A DNA stretch of 29,962 nt from an uncultured Agathobacter sp. (GCA_910587655.1 CAJUND010000036.1:1-29962); one strand, 5' to 3'; positions 21,092 through 29,887 are shown, counted from the stretch's first letter. Program-made: numbers and translations. The notes: generated by a model not told the origin, from the sequence alone.

Positions 21092-22435
21092 TTAACTTTC
21101 CCCTTCCGCCACGACAAATTCCCCGGATGCAGGATCATAATCATAAACGATACTGTAGTATCCTTCCCCGCCTTCGTGCGGCTGCGTGATAAACCGGCCG
21201 TCCTCTGTCTTCCTGAAATCGGCATGCTGCCCGGATACTTCAGGCTGGTATGCCTTCCCGTCCTTTACTCCGTACAGCCAGGTTTCCTGTCCGTCTGCCC
21301 CGCCTATCATAAGAAATTCTGCGGTTCCGGCATTTATGGTCAGTTTCCTAGTCATGCCGGGATACATGCCCCCGTAAGCATATATTTTTGGAAATGTGTC
21401 AATGACGGAAACCGTGCCGTCCGAACCGGCGTAATAAATAATGGCATCTGACAGGTCAATCCCGTCATCCGTCCCCGTTATTCCGAAAGCCTCCATGCTT
21501 CCATTCCCGTCGAAATCATCACACACAAAATACAGTTCATTTTCAGATCCCGCTGCCGACCGGAATGCCTGTTTTAAACGGATTTCATCTGGCATTCCTT
21601 CCTGCGGGGTATACTGGTCAAACGGAGTCAGCTCAATGGCCACAGCCTGGTATCCGGCACAGATATCCTGTGCTTCCGCCTCCGTAATATGGGACATCCT
21701 GTCAAAGTCCAGCCCTTCCGCCCTGTCATAATGATCCTCCTGGGTGCTGTGGAACCATGGATTGTCCCTGTCCTGTATCTGGTCAAATGCCACGATCTCA
21801 TCCGGATGCAGCCTGCCCGTATCCGGATCGATACTGTAATATATCTGTGTACTGTTGCTTGCACCGCTCGAAGCCCGGTAATAAACTGTATTATCAGCGC
21901 ACAGGTAATAACAGTATCTCTCGCCGCTTGTGGCTGCATGGACCGCCACGCCATCCGCAAAGGTGTACAGGTCGTATATCAGGCCTTCCTCTGCGGCTTC
22001 CGTGGTGCTGACCAGCAGCTCCGGCACCCCGTTTCCGTCCAGGTCCGTCAGGGCGTAGCCCGCATCGGACAGGTCTTTCACAGAGGTATAGTCCCAGTAA
22101 AACATATAGCTTACATCCTCCGTATGGTCCCATCCTCCCATGATTTTGTAATAAAACATGTCCAGTATCCCGTTATAGGCAGTATCTGCACTGTCTGTAA
22201 CGTCCGCACTGTCCGCATCGCTGTTTCCGATATCTTCCGTCTCCGAAAAAGGCTCCTGTACTATGGATTCCTGTATAACAGGTTCCGTTGTCCCTTCCGG
22301 TATGCCATGGGCATCAACCGGTGTCTCTTGTATACCGCCATCCGTATCCTCCCCTGCACTGCCGTCTGTTGCACATCCGGAAACCATTACGCTGCAGGCA
22401 GCCATGGCAAGGGACATTATCAAATATTTTTTCAT
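21092..22435 (-). CDS. Lipoprotein of unknown function 1
   Basis: The product has 447 residues from ATG 22435, behind AAAAGGA. The start upstream at 22549 was rejected because the signal peptide begins here. MKKYLIMSLAMAACSVMVSG then Cys21 is a lipoprotein signal with lipobox VSGC. A Gly/Asp/Glu/Thr-rich linker (about 22-85) follows. The exported part contains two stretches resembling FG-GAP/VCBS-like calcium-binding turns: LTDLDGNGVPELLV and CDDFDGNGSMEAFGI. The protein is acidic and probably anchored outside the membrane. It is second in the operon. Confidence 0.82.
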   Translation of the reverse strand: MKKYLIMSLAMAACSVMVSGCATDGSAGEDTDGGIQETPVDAHGIPEGTTEPVIQESIVQEPFSETEDIGNSDADSADVTDSADTAYNGILDMFYYKIMGGWDHTEDVSYMFYWDYTSVKDLSDAGYALTDLDGNGVPELLVSTTEAAEEGLIYDLYTFADGVAVHAATSGERYCYYLCADNTVYYRASSGASNSTQIYYSIDPDTGRLHPDEIVAFDQIQDRDNPWFHSTQEDHYDRAEGLDFDRMSHITEAEAQDICAGYQAVAIELTPFDQYTPQEGMPDEIRLKQAFRSAAGSENELYFVCDDFDGNGSMEAFGITGTDDGIDLSDAIIYYAGSDGTVSVIDTFPKIYAYGGMYPGMTRKLTINAGTAEFLMIGGADGQETWLYGVKDGKAYQPEVSGQHADFRKTEDGRFITQPHEGGEGYYSIVYDYDPASGEFVVAEGES

Positions 22436-22493
22436 CTGTGCATCCTTTTTATTTATATAAATATTAGCCGACGCGAAATTGCCTTTCGTGCAG

Positions 22494-23624
22494 CTATTCC
22501 TCGGTAACATTTGTCTCATACTCATAATTTTCGACATTTTTTGTGACACACTTGTTGAACATCGTATCCAGGTCTTCGAAGCCTACATAATAATAGTCCC
22601 CCCTCCAGAATAAGTCCCCGCTGGATATGGATTTCGTAAAGGCGGAGCCTTCCGGCATCTCATACCTGCTCAGATCGACGCTGCACGTCCCGTCCTTTAA
22701 CAGGAGCAGGTCCTCGAACTTTCCATATGTATAAAAATAAAGCTTCTGGTCCCCGTCCGGATACTCCATGTCCACATCCTCAATCCGGTACAGCACATAA
22801 ACTGCGTTGTGGTCGCTGCCGTCCATGCCCGGCTTCAATGACAGGAAATAATTCCCGATAAATTTCACCTCTGTAACCGTATCCCAGTCCTTCGCCTGGA
22901 TGGCATCCTCGATCTGATGCTTCATTTTTTCCATGATATCGGAAGGTATTTGCGAAAGCTCCGAGACATACCTGTCACATTCCGGTACTACAAATTCCTT
23001 TGTGTCCCCTTCTGCCACATACCCCTTTTCCAGAAGCTGGTCCGCATCATATTCCGCAGTCACGGTAACGGTATCTCCCACGGTAAGAGCCTGATCCCTG
23101 TCGAGCGAATAGGTGACGAACACCGGGGCGCTGTTTCCATATCTGACAGAGGCTTTTACATCAGGGGCGATTCCCGTAAACTCCACCTCCACATTTTCAA
23201 ACAGATCCGCCTGCTCAATCTCCTTAAGTCCTTCGACCGTATACTTTTTCTCACCTGCCGCAAACTTTATCTTATAATCCTCGACAGATTCATTGTCCAC
23301 GACAGATGTCACGGTCACCTCGTCCCCGTTGGACAGGTTTTCCCGAGGGGATATCTTGTAGGATACTGCCTCTTCTATCGTCATCACCCTGCCCAGCAGC
23401 GACAGGTCCTCCGAGTCCCCATCGATGCCCGCGGCCTCAAATGCTGCATCCTCCCAGAAATATTCGTCCGCAATACGCGCCGTACCCTGTCCGTCCACAC
23501 CGTTAAATTCCAGTGTAAGCCCGTCCATGACATCAATCTCCGTCTTTCCGCATCCGCCCACCGAGCATGCCATCAGTCCCGCAAGGGCGCACATGGCGAT
23601 TATTTTTGTCAGTTTCTTTTTCAT
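22494..23624 (-). CDS. Lipoprotein of unknown function 2 with two related Ig-like units
   Basis: This 376-residue protein starts at ATG 23624 behind GGAGG. The signal MKKKLTKIIAMCALAGLMAC ends in lipobox VGGC with Cys25. Two similar beta-rich units follow. The first has LTLEFNGVDGQGTARI then NGDEVTVTSVVD; the second has VEVEFTGIAPDVKASVRY then VGDTVTVTAEYD. The repeated pattern suggests an internal duplication. The last ~170 residues are unique, with IPSDIMEKMKHQIEDAI and a strand-rich end. It is the first gene of a four-gene operon with a consensus promoter at 23669-23696. I recall related lipoproteins in Lachnospiraceae, function unknown. Confidence 0.82.
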   Translation of the reverse strand: MKKKLTKIIAMCALAGLMACSVGGCGKTEIDVMDGLTLEFNGVDGQGTARIADEYFWEDAAFEAAGIDGDSEDLSLLGRVMTIEEAVSYKISPRENLSNGDEVTVTSVVDNESVEDYKIKFAAGEKKYTVEGLKEIEQADLFENVEVEFTGIAPDVKASVRYGNSAPVFVTYSLDRDQALTVGDTVTVTAEYDADQLLEKGYVAEGDTKEFVVPECDRYVSELSQIPSDIMEKMKHQIEDAIQAKDWDTVTEVKFIGNYFLSLKPGMDGSDHNAVYVLYRIEDVDMEYPDGDQKLYFYTYGKFEDLLLLKDGTCSVDLSRYEMPEGSAFTKSISSGDLFWRGDYYYVGFEDLDTMFNKCVTKNVENYEYETNVTEE

Positions 23625-23668
23625 TCTCTTTTTTCCTCCGTCGTATTTTTATTTTATTGGACGAATAG

Positions 23669-23696
23669 AGTATATCATACTGTTAATTTTTGTCAA
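23669..23696 (-). promoter_or_regulatory. Promoter of the lipoprotein/Sel1 operon
   Basis: On the minus strand TTGACA (23691-23696), 16 bp, then TATACT (23669-23674), about 45 bp before the start at 23624. This is one of the best consensus promoters in the window. Confidence 0.8.
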
Positions 23697-23811
23697 CGCT
23701 ACACGAATATTTTCCTTGAAACCTACAGGAACATGTATTAATATTGAAAACAGGAGTTCTGATTATATGCGCAGATAATTTGCTATATGTATGGAATATT
23801 CCTATCGATTC

Positions 23812-24156
23812 TTATTTGTTCTGATGATTCAGGGCAATGCATTCATCAATAATGCCTTCAACCATCCGCATTTCCGTTGCTGTAAGCTTTTCCAGTTTTT
23901 CCGCAAGCAGTAATCTGTCCTTATCAACCACATTACCCGTAAGAATATAATCCACGCTCACGCCGAACACTGAAGCCATCCTTACAATATTTTCCCAATT
24001 TATTGTTCTTTTTCCTGTTTCCATATAGGAAACATACTGCGTTGTATGCCCGATTTTTTCCGCGAGTTCCTTTTGTGTCAGTCCCATCCTTTTCCTCTGC
24101 TCCATAATCCTTTTACCTACTTCTCCCAATTGTACATTTAGTTCCGGCCCAGACAT
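23812..24156 (-). CDS. XRE-family transcriptional regulator 2
   Basis: This 114-residue protein starts at ATG 24156 behind GGAGG. The HTH_3 domain is GKRIMEQRKRMGLTQKELAE, then TTQYVSYMETGKR and VRMASVFGVSVDYIL. The C-terminal tail KLEKLTATEMRMVEGIIDEC is almost the same as in regulator 1 at 17067, so the two are paralogues and might cross-regulate. It is divergent from the secreted transglutaminase gene at 24463 and downstream of the lipoprotein operon promoter on the same strand. The likely target is the intergenic region 24157-24462. Confidence 0.92.
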   Translation of the reverse strand: MSGPELNVQLGEVGKRIMEQRKRMGLTQKELAEKIGHTTQYVSYMETGKRTINWENIVRMASVFGVSVDYILTGNVVDKDRLLLAEKLEKLTATEMRMVEGIIDECIALNHQNK

Positions 24157-24193
24157 TTCCGTATACCTCCGTTTTCTTTATATTTATTAATAC

Positions 24194-24221
24194 TATATAT
24201 TGTTATGTTTATATTTGTCAA
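24194..24221 (-). promoter_or_regulatory. Promoter of XRE regulator 2
   Basis: On the minus strand TTGACA (24216-24221), 16 bp, TATATA (24194-24199), about 40 bp before ATG 24156. Confidence 0.65.
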
Positions 24222-24346
24222 CACAACAAATCAGTCTGTTCTTCCCCGCCCGGATAAAACCGGCCATAACCATCGGAGCTGCGTCATACTCCTGCTGCCG
24301 TTAGGCAGAAATGATTTTAACAAAAAACTAATCATACTTTAAGCTG

Positions 24347-24374
24347 TTGACAATATTCCACAATGCGGTATAAA
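24347..24374 (+). promoter_or_regulatory. Promoter of the transglutaminase-like gene
   Basis: TTGACA (24347-24352), 16 bp, TATAAA (24369-24374), about 90 bp before the start at 24463. The 5' UTR has a small hairpin CACT-GAAAT-AGTG near 24400-24412. Confidence 0.75.
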
Positions 24375-24462
24375 ATTAACTTGCAGAATAAATTTCTTCA
24401 CTGAAATAGTGAGGAATTTGAAAAGTGCACTAAAGGGAAATAAGAAAGAGGAGGCATTATTG

Positions 24463-25227
24463 ATGAAGAAACAGATATTGAGGAGATTTATGGGAATTGC
24501 CGCGGCTGCAATCATAACAGTGACCATGCAAAACCCTGTACAGGTCAGGGCAGCCGAAAAATTTGACCCTGTATTTTATGCCGCCGTGTATGCGGATGTG
24601 GCAGCAGTATTCGGAACAGATGCAGAAGCCCTGTACAACCATTACATTGCTTTCGGACAGAAAGAGGGACGGATGCCATATGCCGGGGCAGCAGGCGGTG
24701 AAGCCGTTGATGGGATTGCAGATACGGCAGCAGTGGCAGCAGAAACTTCCGCAGTAACAGATGACACGGTTAATGGTATCGTAACAATCGACAAACTGCA
24801 GAATGACACCAGCCTGAAAAAGAAAATGACAGATGCAGAATTCCAAACGGCTTACAATGAGGCACTCAAAATCGTGCAGCCGCTTGTCGGATTAAGCAGG
24901 GAAGAACAGGCAATGGGAATCATGACTGCCCTCAGGAATATGGTTGACAGCGGGCAGGTCGCATATTCCACAAGCTACCCCCACTATAATGATGCATACG
25001 GCTATCTTGTAAACCATGTGGCATCCTGTGCCGGCTCCACCAGGACAACCGGGCTATGCCTTAACATGCTTGGCATCAATTACGAGCATGTCCATGAGAA
25101 CCAATGGTGCCACCAGTGGTGCAGGGCTGACCTGGACGGGACAACATGGGTGGTAGACCCTTATGCCTATACCTGTACCCCGGAGGCTTATGCATACTGG
25201 CACCCGCTCGCTGACTGCGGACAGTAA
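24463..25227 (+). CDS. Secreted transglutaminase-like protein
   Basis: The product has 254 residues from ATG 24463, behind AGAGGAGG; the longer frame from 24409 lacks a signal start. Residues 1-30 are a signal peptide, with probable cleavage after VRA. The segment FDPVFYAAVYADVAAVFGTD, then LYNHYIAFGQKEGRMPYA (34-74), is a small module common in secreted Lachnospiraceae proteins. After an Ala/Thr linker comes the catalytic domain, with Cys189 (ASCAGSTRTTG), His217 (WCHQWCRADLDG) and Asp232 (WVVDPYA). This is the Cys-His-Asp order of transglutaminase/papain-like enzymes. It could crosslink or cleave cell-wall peptides or surface proteins. It is followed by a secreted M14 peptidase. Confidence 0.8.
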   Translation: MKKQILRRFMGIAAAAIITVTMQNPVQVRAAEKFDPVFYAAVYADVAAVFGTDAEALYNHYIAFGQKEGRMPYAGAAGGEAVDGIADTAAVAAETSAVTDDTVNGIVTIDKLQNDTSLKKKMTDAEFQTAYNEALKIVQPLVGLSREEQAMGIMTALRNMVDSGQVAYSTSYPHYNDAYGYLVNHVASCAGSTRTTGLCLNMLGINYEHVHENQWCHQWCRADLDGTTWVVDPYAYTCTPEAYAYWHPLADCGQ

Positions 25228-25277
25228 AATACCGATTCAAAATATTGTAATTTTTGCACATAGAAAGAGAATCCGCA

Positions 25278-26528
25278 ATGAAACCTTTAAAACACACCAT
25301 TTTAATCCTTTCCTTATTATTTTTATTATCCGGTTCCGGTTTTTTTACCATAAACACTTCTGCATCCGGAACCTCCCAGCCCCCTGTTTACTACGTCCGC
25401 TTCTCAGGTACAGGGCTTGGTATCTATGCAGATCCGTCTCTGGCAGGAGAGCCCACAGCCCTGCTCCCCGACGGCACTTATGTACAGCTCCTGTCCGGTC
25501 CGGTGGATTCCCTCGCCAGAATACGGATATGTGGCACAGGGCTGGAAGGCTATGCGGACATGAGATACCTGAAACGGCTTGATGCCATTGTCTATGACTG
25601 TGACATTTATACTTACGAGGAAATGCAGGAAGATATCGCACAGATGCAGGCACGGTATCCCGGGCTGTTCCATGCCGGTGTAACCGGCCAGTCCGCTGAC
25701 GGCAGGAATCTCTACGAGCTTATCCTTGGAAACAGTTCCGCTCCTAAAAGCATACTGATCCATGCAGGTATCCATGCCCGCGAATACATCAATCCGTACC
25801 TGGTCATGGAACAATTGGAACAGATGCTTGAATGCTATGAATGCGGCAGTTTCCATGGGCGTAGTTACCGGGAGCTGCTTGACGGTGTGGCAGTCCACAT
25901 TGTGCCCATGGTCAACCCCGACGGCATCGCAGTCAGCCAGTTTGGTGAAGGCGGCCTCCGTTCTCCAGAGCTGGTACAGGTACTGCAGGCCTGCTATGCA
26001 TATGATACAGCTTCCGGACGGACAAAAAGCTCCTATGCAGGCTATCTTGCACGGTGGAAGGCCAATGCCCACGGGACGGATCTCAACAAAAACTTCGTCA
26101 CGGGATTTGGCTCTGATGCAAAGACACTGCTTCCCTCCTATGCGGGATATCCGGGAGCAGCTCCCTTTACCGAGCCGGAAACCCTGTCGCTCGGAGCCGT
26201 CACCCTGCTGTGCCGTCCGTCTGTTATTATAAACTACCATTCCATGGGGGAAGTGGCATACTGGGACACCAGGGAAAGCCTGTATACAGGGATAAATACA
26301 GAATTTTCCAGCTATATGCTGTCGCTGGTGCCCTATAAAAGAATGGGGAGCGGGACTGCCTCGGGAAGCTATCTGGACTGGATCTACAGCGGTGATAATC
26401 CCGTATGTTCCATCACTTTTGAGACAGGAAATGCGGAATGCCCGTTTACCTTTGAACAGTATCCGAAGATATGGCTCCAGCACTCCCTTGTAATGCAGGC
26501 AGCCATGGAGTATGCATACATTCACTGA
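25278..26528 (+). CDS. Secreted M14-family zinc carboxypeptidase
   Basis: The product has 416 residues from ATG 25278. It has a signal peptide with hydrophobic core ILILSLLFLLSGSGFF. Residues 36-100 look like an SH3-like domain (YYVRFSGTGLGIYADPSLAG), a usual cell-wall-binding module. The M14 domain follows. The zinc ligands are His166 and Glu169 (GIHARE) and His321 (NYHSMG). The substrate region includes NPDG (213-216) and LNKNF (269-273), with Lys where many members have Arg, and the catalytic Glu382 lies in ITFETG. Such enzymes often trim peptidoglycan stem peptides. It lies 50 bp after the transglutaminase and ends at a strong terminator. Confidence 0.9.
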   Translation: MKPLKHTILILSLLFLLSGSGFFTINTSASGTSQPPVYYVRFSGTGLGIYADPSLAGEPTALLPDGTYVQLLSGPVDSLARIRICGTGLEGYADMRYLKRLDAIVYDCDIYTYEEMQEDIAQMQARYPGLFHAGVTGQSADGRNLYELILGNSSAPKSILIHAGIHAREYINPYLVMEQLEQMLECYECGSFHGRSYRELLDGVAVHIVPMVNPDGIAVSQFGEGGLRSPELVQVLQACYAYDTASGRTKSSYAGYLARWKANAHGTDLNKNFVTGFGSDAKTLLPSYAGYPGAAPFTEPETLSLGAVTLLCRPSVIINYHSMGEVAYWDTRESLYTGINTEFSSYMLSLVPYKRMGSGTASGSYLDWIYSGDNPVCSITFETGNAECPFTFEQYPKIWLQHSLVMQAAMEYAYIH

Positions 26529-26534
26529 CACCTG

Positions 26535-26572
26535 AAAAACGGTAATGGCAATCGTTTCCATTACTGTTTTTT
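26535..26572 (+). terminator. Rho-independent terminator
   Basis: AAAAACGGTAATGG (26535-26548) pairs with CCATTACTGTTTTT (26558-26571) with one mismatch, ending in a T6 run, directly after the M14 gene. Confidence 0.88.
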
Positions 26573-26800
26573 GACAAAACTTATTCTTATCTGCTGTTCT
26601 GGTATCCTTACTGCAAGGGCAGGGTGATTTATACCAAAATGCCTATAGTTCACAAAACATCAAATTATTACTTATAGTTCGTAAACAACAAGGCATACCA
26701 GATAAGTCCACCTTATCCGATATGCCTTTAAATTAAATGGTAGAAAAGTAACACCTGGATCAAAAATAATCATGTAATACACATCATATTCCTGCTGCCA
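26573..26800. other. Gap with hairpin and short direct repeats
   Basis: No gene. A hairpin at 26690-26728 has outer arms AAGGCATA/TATGCCTT and inner arms ATAAG/CTTAT. Upstream of it, TATAGTTC followed by AAACA occurs twice, near 26645 and 26674. The hairpin may be an old terminator of the adhesin remnant. Confidence 0.4.
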
Positions 26801-28243
26801 TCAGCAAACCATAACCCCGTCCGCATCCGCGATTTTCGTTCCCGTCTTTTTATCGTTCAGTTCCGTCGTAATCCTCGGCACATATATGATCTGGTTCAGG
26901 TCGGCAATATCCGTATGTGATGCAACGATCGACCGTGCATCGTCGCCGTCATACCGCTGTATCACATACAGCTCCCCGTATACCACGAATGTCATGCCGT
27001 TGTAATCTTCCGTGCCGAACTTCCTCGTATCCACCTCAAACGAAAGCCTTGCCGCCCTGCAGATGATTCCGGTGTGAACACGACGGAGTTCTGTGCGAGC
27101 CTTCCATCCGTGCCCAAAACGGTCACATTCGTACCGGTCGTGATGCTCTGGTTTTTGTCGAGCACATAGCCTTTCAGCTCATAGGTAAAGCCCGGTATTA
27201 GGTTCTCATAGCTGAATGTGTCTATAATCGTCGTGGAGCCGTCTGCAAACGACGTCTTCGTGAATGTGTCGCTGTCAATCGCACTCGTCCACACCTTCGG
27301 CACATGGATGGTCTGGTCCTCGTCCAGAAGGACCTGATGCTCCGCCACAAGATGCTTCCTGCGCCGTAGCCATTTTCGAGGTACATCCGCTCGTACACCA
27401 CCAGTGTCCTGCCAGCGAAGATTTCCGCATCGACGTCAAACGTCATCCCGCTGCCCTCATGGTTCTCCGGGATGACGTCGCCATATGTGAGGTACTGGTT
27501 GTCCTGTAAGTCAAAATCAGCTTTAAAATAGGTCGTGATTACCTGTTTCTTCCCGGCATTGTCCACGACAATCTCGCCTGTCGCAGTATCGCGGAGTTCC
27601 GACACTAATTTGTATGTGTATTCCGGACGGACTGCCTCGTAATGCACCGTGTCATATATCTTCATGTCCTTCCCGGCATAAGATATGTGTTCTTCCGTTT
27701 TCTGGTCAAGCGCCGTCGTGTCGATATAGGGCATATAGATCCGCTGGCTCTCGTCCCAGAAGTCTTCATGGTCCGCGACGAGTACCCATTTCCTGCTGCC
27801 TTCCTCTCCCTGCTCTATGTAAATCTTTTCGTAGCAGACGAAAATTGTACCTGCAAGGGATTTTACAATATCCCCTTTGTCATCACGGATAACGGCAGGA
27901 AATTCAAAATCCACGGTAATTTCGCCGTCCGCAAGTGTGACGTTTTTTATGGTCTCCCTTACCACCGGGCTGCCGTTCACATCCAGTAAGGTCTCACCCG
28001 TTTCCATGTCCACGAGACGGGATTCGACTTTATACCTCGTCCCCGGCATAAGCTTCCGATAGGTTATGGTATCATGCACCGTCACGGTTTCCTCCGCGTA
28101 GGTTACGTCAACACCCGTCTTGTCATCCCAAAGCCTTGTCGTTATTTCCGGTATGTAAAAAGATTCATGCCAGTCGTACTGCTGTTTGTATTCCAGTACA
28201 AGTTTATCCGCCAGATACACCTCGACATCGCTGACATATATCA
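26801..28243 (-). pseudogene. VaFE-repeat surface adhesin, frameshifted and truncated
   Basis: On the minus strand three successive frames together encode about four VaFE-type repeats. Each begins with a segment like IPEITTRLWDDKTGVDVTYA, then a VHDTITYRKLMPGTRYKVES strand pair, and ends with a TIFVCYEKIYI stretch and DHEDFWDESQRIYMP. Such repeats carry intramolecular isopeptide bonds and form long adhesin stalks in Gram-positive bacteria. The frame breaks near 27360 and again near 27058, and the last piece stops after KIADADGVMVC without an LPXTG anchor. The N-terminal ligand domain is missing too. A product could not be anchored, so this is a remnant unless the breaks are sequencing errors. 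Confidence 0.8.
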
Positions 28244-28560
28244 ATGTAGAAGGGGGTTCCCAGCTGGATGATCCGGCTCATGCCGGACGGAGTGGCTGAC
28301 TTGTGGGAAGCGTCAATGGAGTAGGAAATGTTTTCTGCCCCTTCAATCTGGGAGCAGAGGGAATTAAACAGTTGTTCTATTTTTCCATTGACGCCTTCGG
28401 AGAGCTGGATCTGCTTCACTATCTGGTCTGCACAATAATCCAGCTCCTGTTTGGTGGAGATGATGCTGAACAGGTCCAGGATAAATGCCAGCAGAAGCAC
28501 CGCTATGAAGATGAACACCACCGTATTGAAACAGCCCTCATCACCATTCTCGCTTTTCAT
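28236..28560 (-). pseudogene. DUF4320-like membrane protein, 3'-truncated and fused to the adhesin remnant
   Basis: The likely start is ATG 28560 (MKSENGDEGCFNT), although the frame is open to 28716. One membrane helix (VVFIFIAVLLLAFILDLFSI) is followed by a Gln/Glu-rich stretch and a strand-rich ENISYSIDA...IIQLGTPFYIDI end. This resembles DUF4320/TadE-like proteins of clostridial conjugative elements, which normally continue with another strand and a C-terminal segment. Here the sequence changes at about 28236-28245 into the adhesin frame (YVSDVEVYLADKLV), so a deletion joined two genes. No ribosome binding site is obvious. Confidence 0.55.
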
Positions 28561-28834
28561 TATGGATGCCAGGTTCCTGCCGGCTATTTTGGAAATAATG
28601 TTGGAATTGCCTTTGGCAACGTAAGACCACCGCTTTTCTGTTGTACCAGGTATAGCATGGATGCCTTTACGGGGAAAGAGCGGAACCGTGCCAATGCTGT
28701 ACTGATGCTGTACCAATTTTTACTTACCCCCAAAAAACAGGCAGATCTGGGGAATTGAATACAGCAGGTTTATTGTGGAAAAATAAGAAAAACCAGGTAT
28801 CATAAAACAATACTTTATTTTTATGACGTTAATC

Positions 28835-28863
28835 TTGAAATAGGATGATTATTGCTGTATTAT
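28835..28863 (+). promoter_or_regulatory. Promoter of the AbiEi gene
   Basis: TTGAAA (28835-28840), 17 bp, TATTAT (28858-28863), about 20 bp before ATG 28883, so the mRNA leader is very short. The rest of 28561-28834 contains the possible 5' extension of the DUF4320 fragment and no plus-strand gene. Confidence 0.55.
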
Positions 28864-28882
28864 TAAAGAAAAGGAGGAGTTT

Positions 28883-29647
28883 ATGCTGCTTAAATACTAT
28901 GAAAAATTGCTGCAGTTAAAATGTTTTTCATTTGATGACGCAGCAAAGATATTTGGGGATGAGCGCAAGGCCAGGAATATATTATACACTCTAAAGAAAA
29001 AGGGGCTGCTACAGTCAGTACGCCGTAATTATTATGCCACGATAAGCCTGGAAACGAAAGAGGCTGTCGCGACTCCTTTTGAGATTGCATCATCCATAAC
29101 AGAAGACAGTTATATTTCCCATCATTCCGCTTTTGAATTTTACGGGCTTGCAAACCAGGTTTTTTCTGATATATATGTTTCTACGGGGCGGGAGTTCCGG
29201 GAATTTGAGTTTGGTGGGCGGTGGTATCATTGTATAAAGACCAAAAGGGATTTTGGGGTATCACTGCAAAAAACGATACGTGTAACAGACATGGAGAGGA
29301 CTGTGCTTGATAATATAAAGGATTTTGATAAGGTCGGGGGGCTGGAAGAACTGCTGCGCTGCCTGGAGATGATTACCGTACTGGATGAGGGCAGACTGAC
29401 CACTTATCTCGAAAAGTACCATAACCAGTTCCTGGCGCAGAAGGTAGGATACCTTTTGTCTTTTTACCCGCAGCTGAAATTGTCAGATGGATTTTTTGAT
29501 TACTGTAAAAAGAACATAGGGAACAGTTCCCGCTATCTCTACCACGATCTGAAAGAAGAAAAGAGTATATTTTCAAAAGAATGGAATTTATGTATACCGG
29601 AAGATATCATGCAGCTGATGAATGAAGGAGGAGAACCGCTTGTTTAA
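28883..29647 (+). CDS. abiEi: AbiEi-type antitoxin / transcriptional regulator
   Basis: This 254-residue protein starts at ATG 28883 behind AAGGAGGAG. The N-terminal winged helix (FDDAAKIFGDERKARNILYT, then LKKKGLLQSVRRNYYATI) is typical of AbiEi antitoxins of type IV toxin-antitoxin systems. It continues with ATPFEIASSITEDSYISHHS, the standard region that follows, and a helical C-terminal domain. AbiEi binds its promoter and counteracts AbiEii, a GTP-dependent nucleotidyltransferase toxin. The stop overlaps the start of the next ORF, as in intact pairs, but that toxin gene is truncated here. Confidence 0.88.
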   Translation: MLLKYYEKLLQLKCFSFDDAAKIFGDERKARNILYTLKKKGLLQSVRRNYYATISLETKEAVATPFEIASSITEDSYISHHSAFEFYGLANQVFSDIYVSTGREFREFEFGGRWYHCIKTKRDFGVSLQKTIRVTDMERTVLDNIKDFDKVGGLEELLRCLEMITVLDEGRLTTYLEKYHNQFLAQKVGYLLSFYPQLKLSDGFFDYCKKNIGNSSRYLYHDLKEEKSIFSKEWNLCIPEDIMQLMNEGGEPLV

Positions 29648-29858
29648 TTATACAAAGTCAGAATTGTCAGAAATTGCGAATAAGCAGAATTTCATCCGGG
29701 ATACCCTGGAAAAAGTAGTACGTTTAAGTGAAGTCCTGGATTATATCAACAGTAATCCCATTATGAAAGGCTGCCTTGCATTGAAAGGGGGAACAGCCAT
29801 CATGACCTACACAGAAAGCAGAGAGAAAGAAGCATCTGAAAATACAAAAAGTCATTGA
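29640..29858 (+). pseudogene. abiEii: AbiEii toxin, truncated after the GGTxI motif
   Basis: A TTG start at 29640 after AAGGAGGAG, overlapping the abiEi stop, gives 72 residues: LFNYTKSELSEIANKQNFIR, then the family helix VVRLSEVLDYINSNP and LALKGGTAI. GGTAI is the first nucleotidyltransferase motif. From about 29801 the sequence no longer matches the family (MTYTESREKEASENTKSH) and stops. The following catalytic Asp motif and all later domains are missing, so the product cannot be an active toxin. The break at this point suggests a deletion or insertion junction. Confidence 0.8.
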
Positions 29859-29878
29859 TAGAATAATTCAAAGGGGTG

Positions 29879-29887
29879 TGATATACT
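29879..29887 (+). promoter_or_regulatory. Extended -10 promoter of the last gene
   Basis: TGATATACT (29879-29887) is an extended -10, with a weak -35. It lies 45 bp before ATG 29932. Confidence 0.45.

Noticed and set aside
25404..26561. 385-residue minus-strand ORF
   Set aside because: Antisense of the M14 carboxypeptidase, whose catalytic motifs fix the real strand.
28303..28758. 151-residue plus-strand ORF
   Set aside because: Antisense to the DUF4320 fragment, which has a membrane helix and family-like sequence on the other strand.
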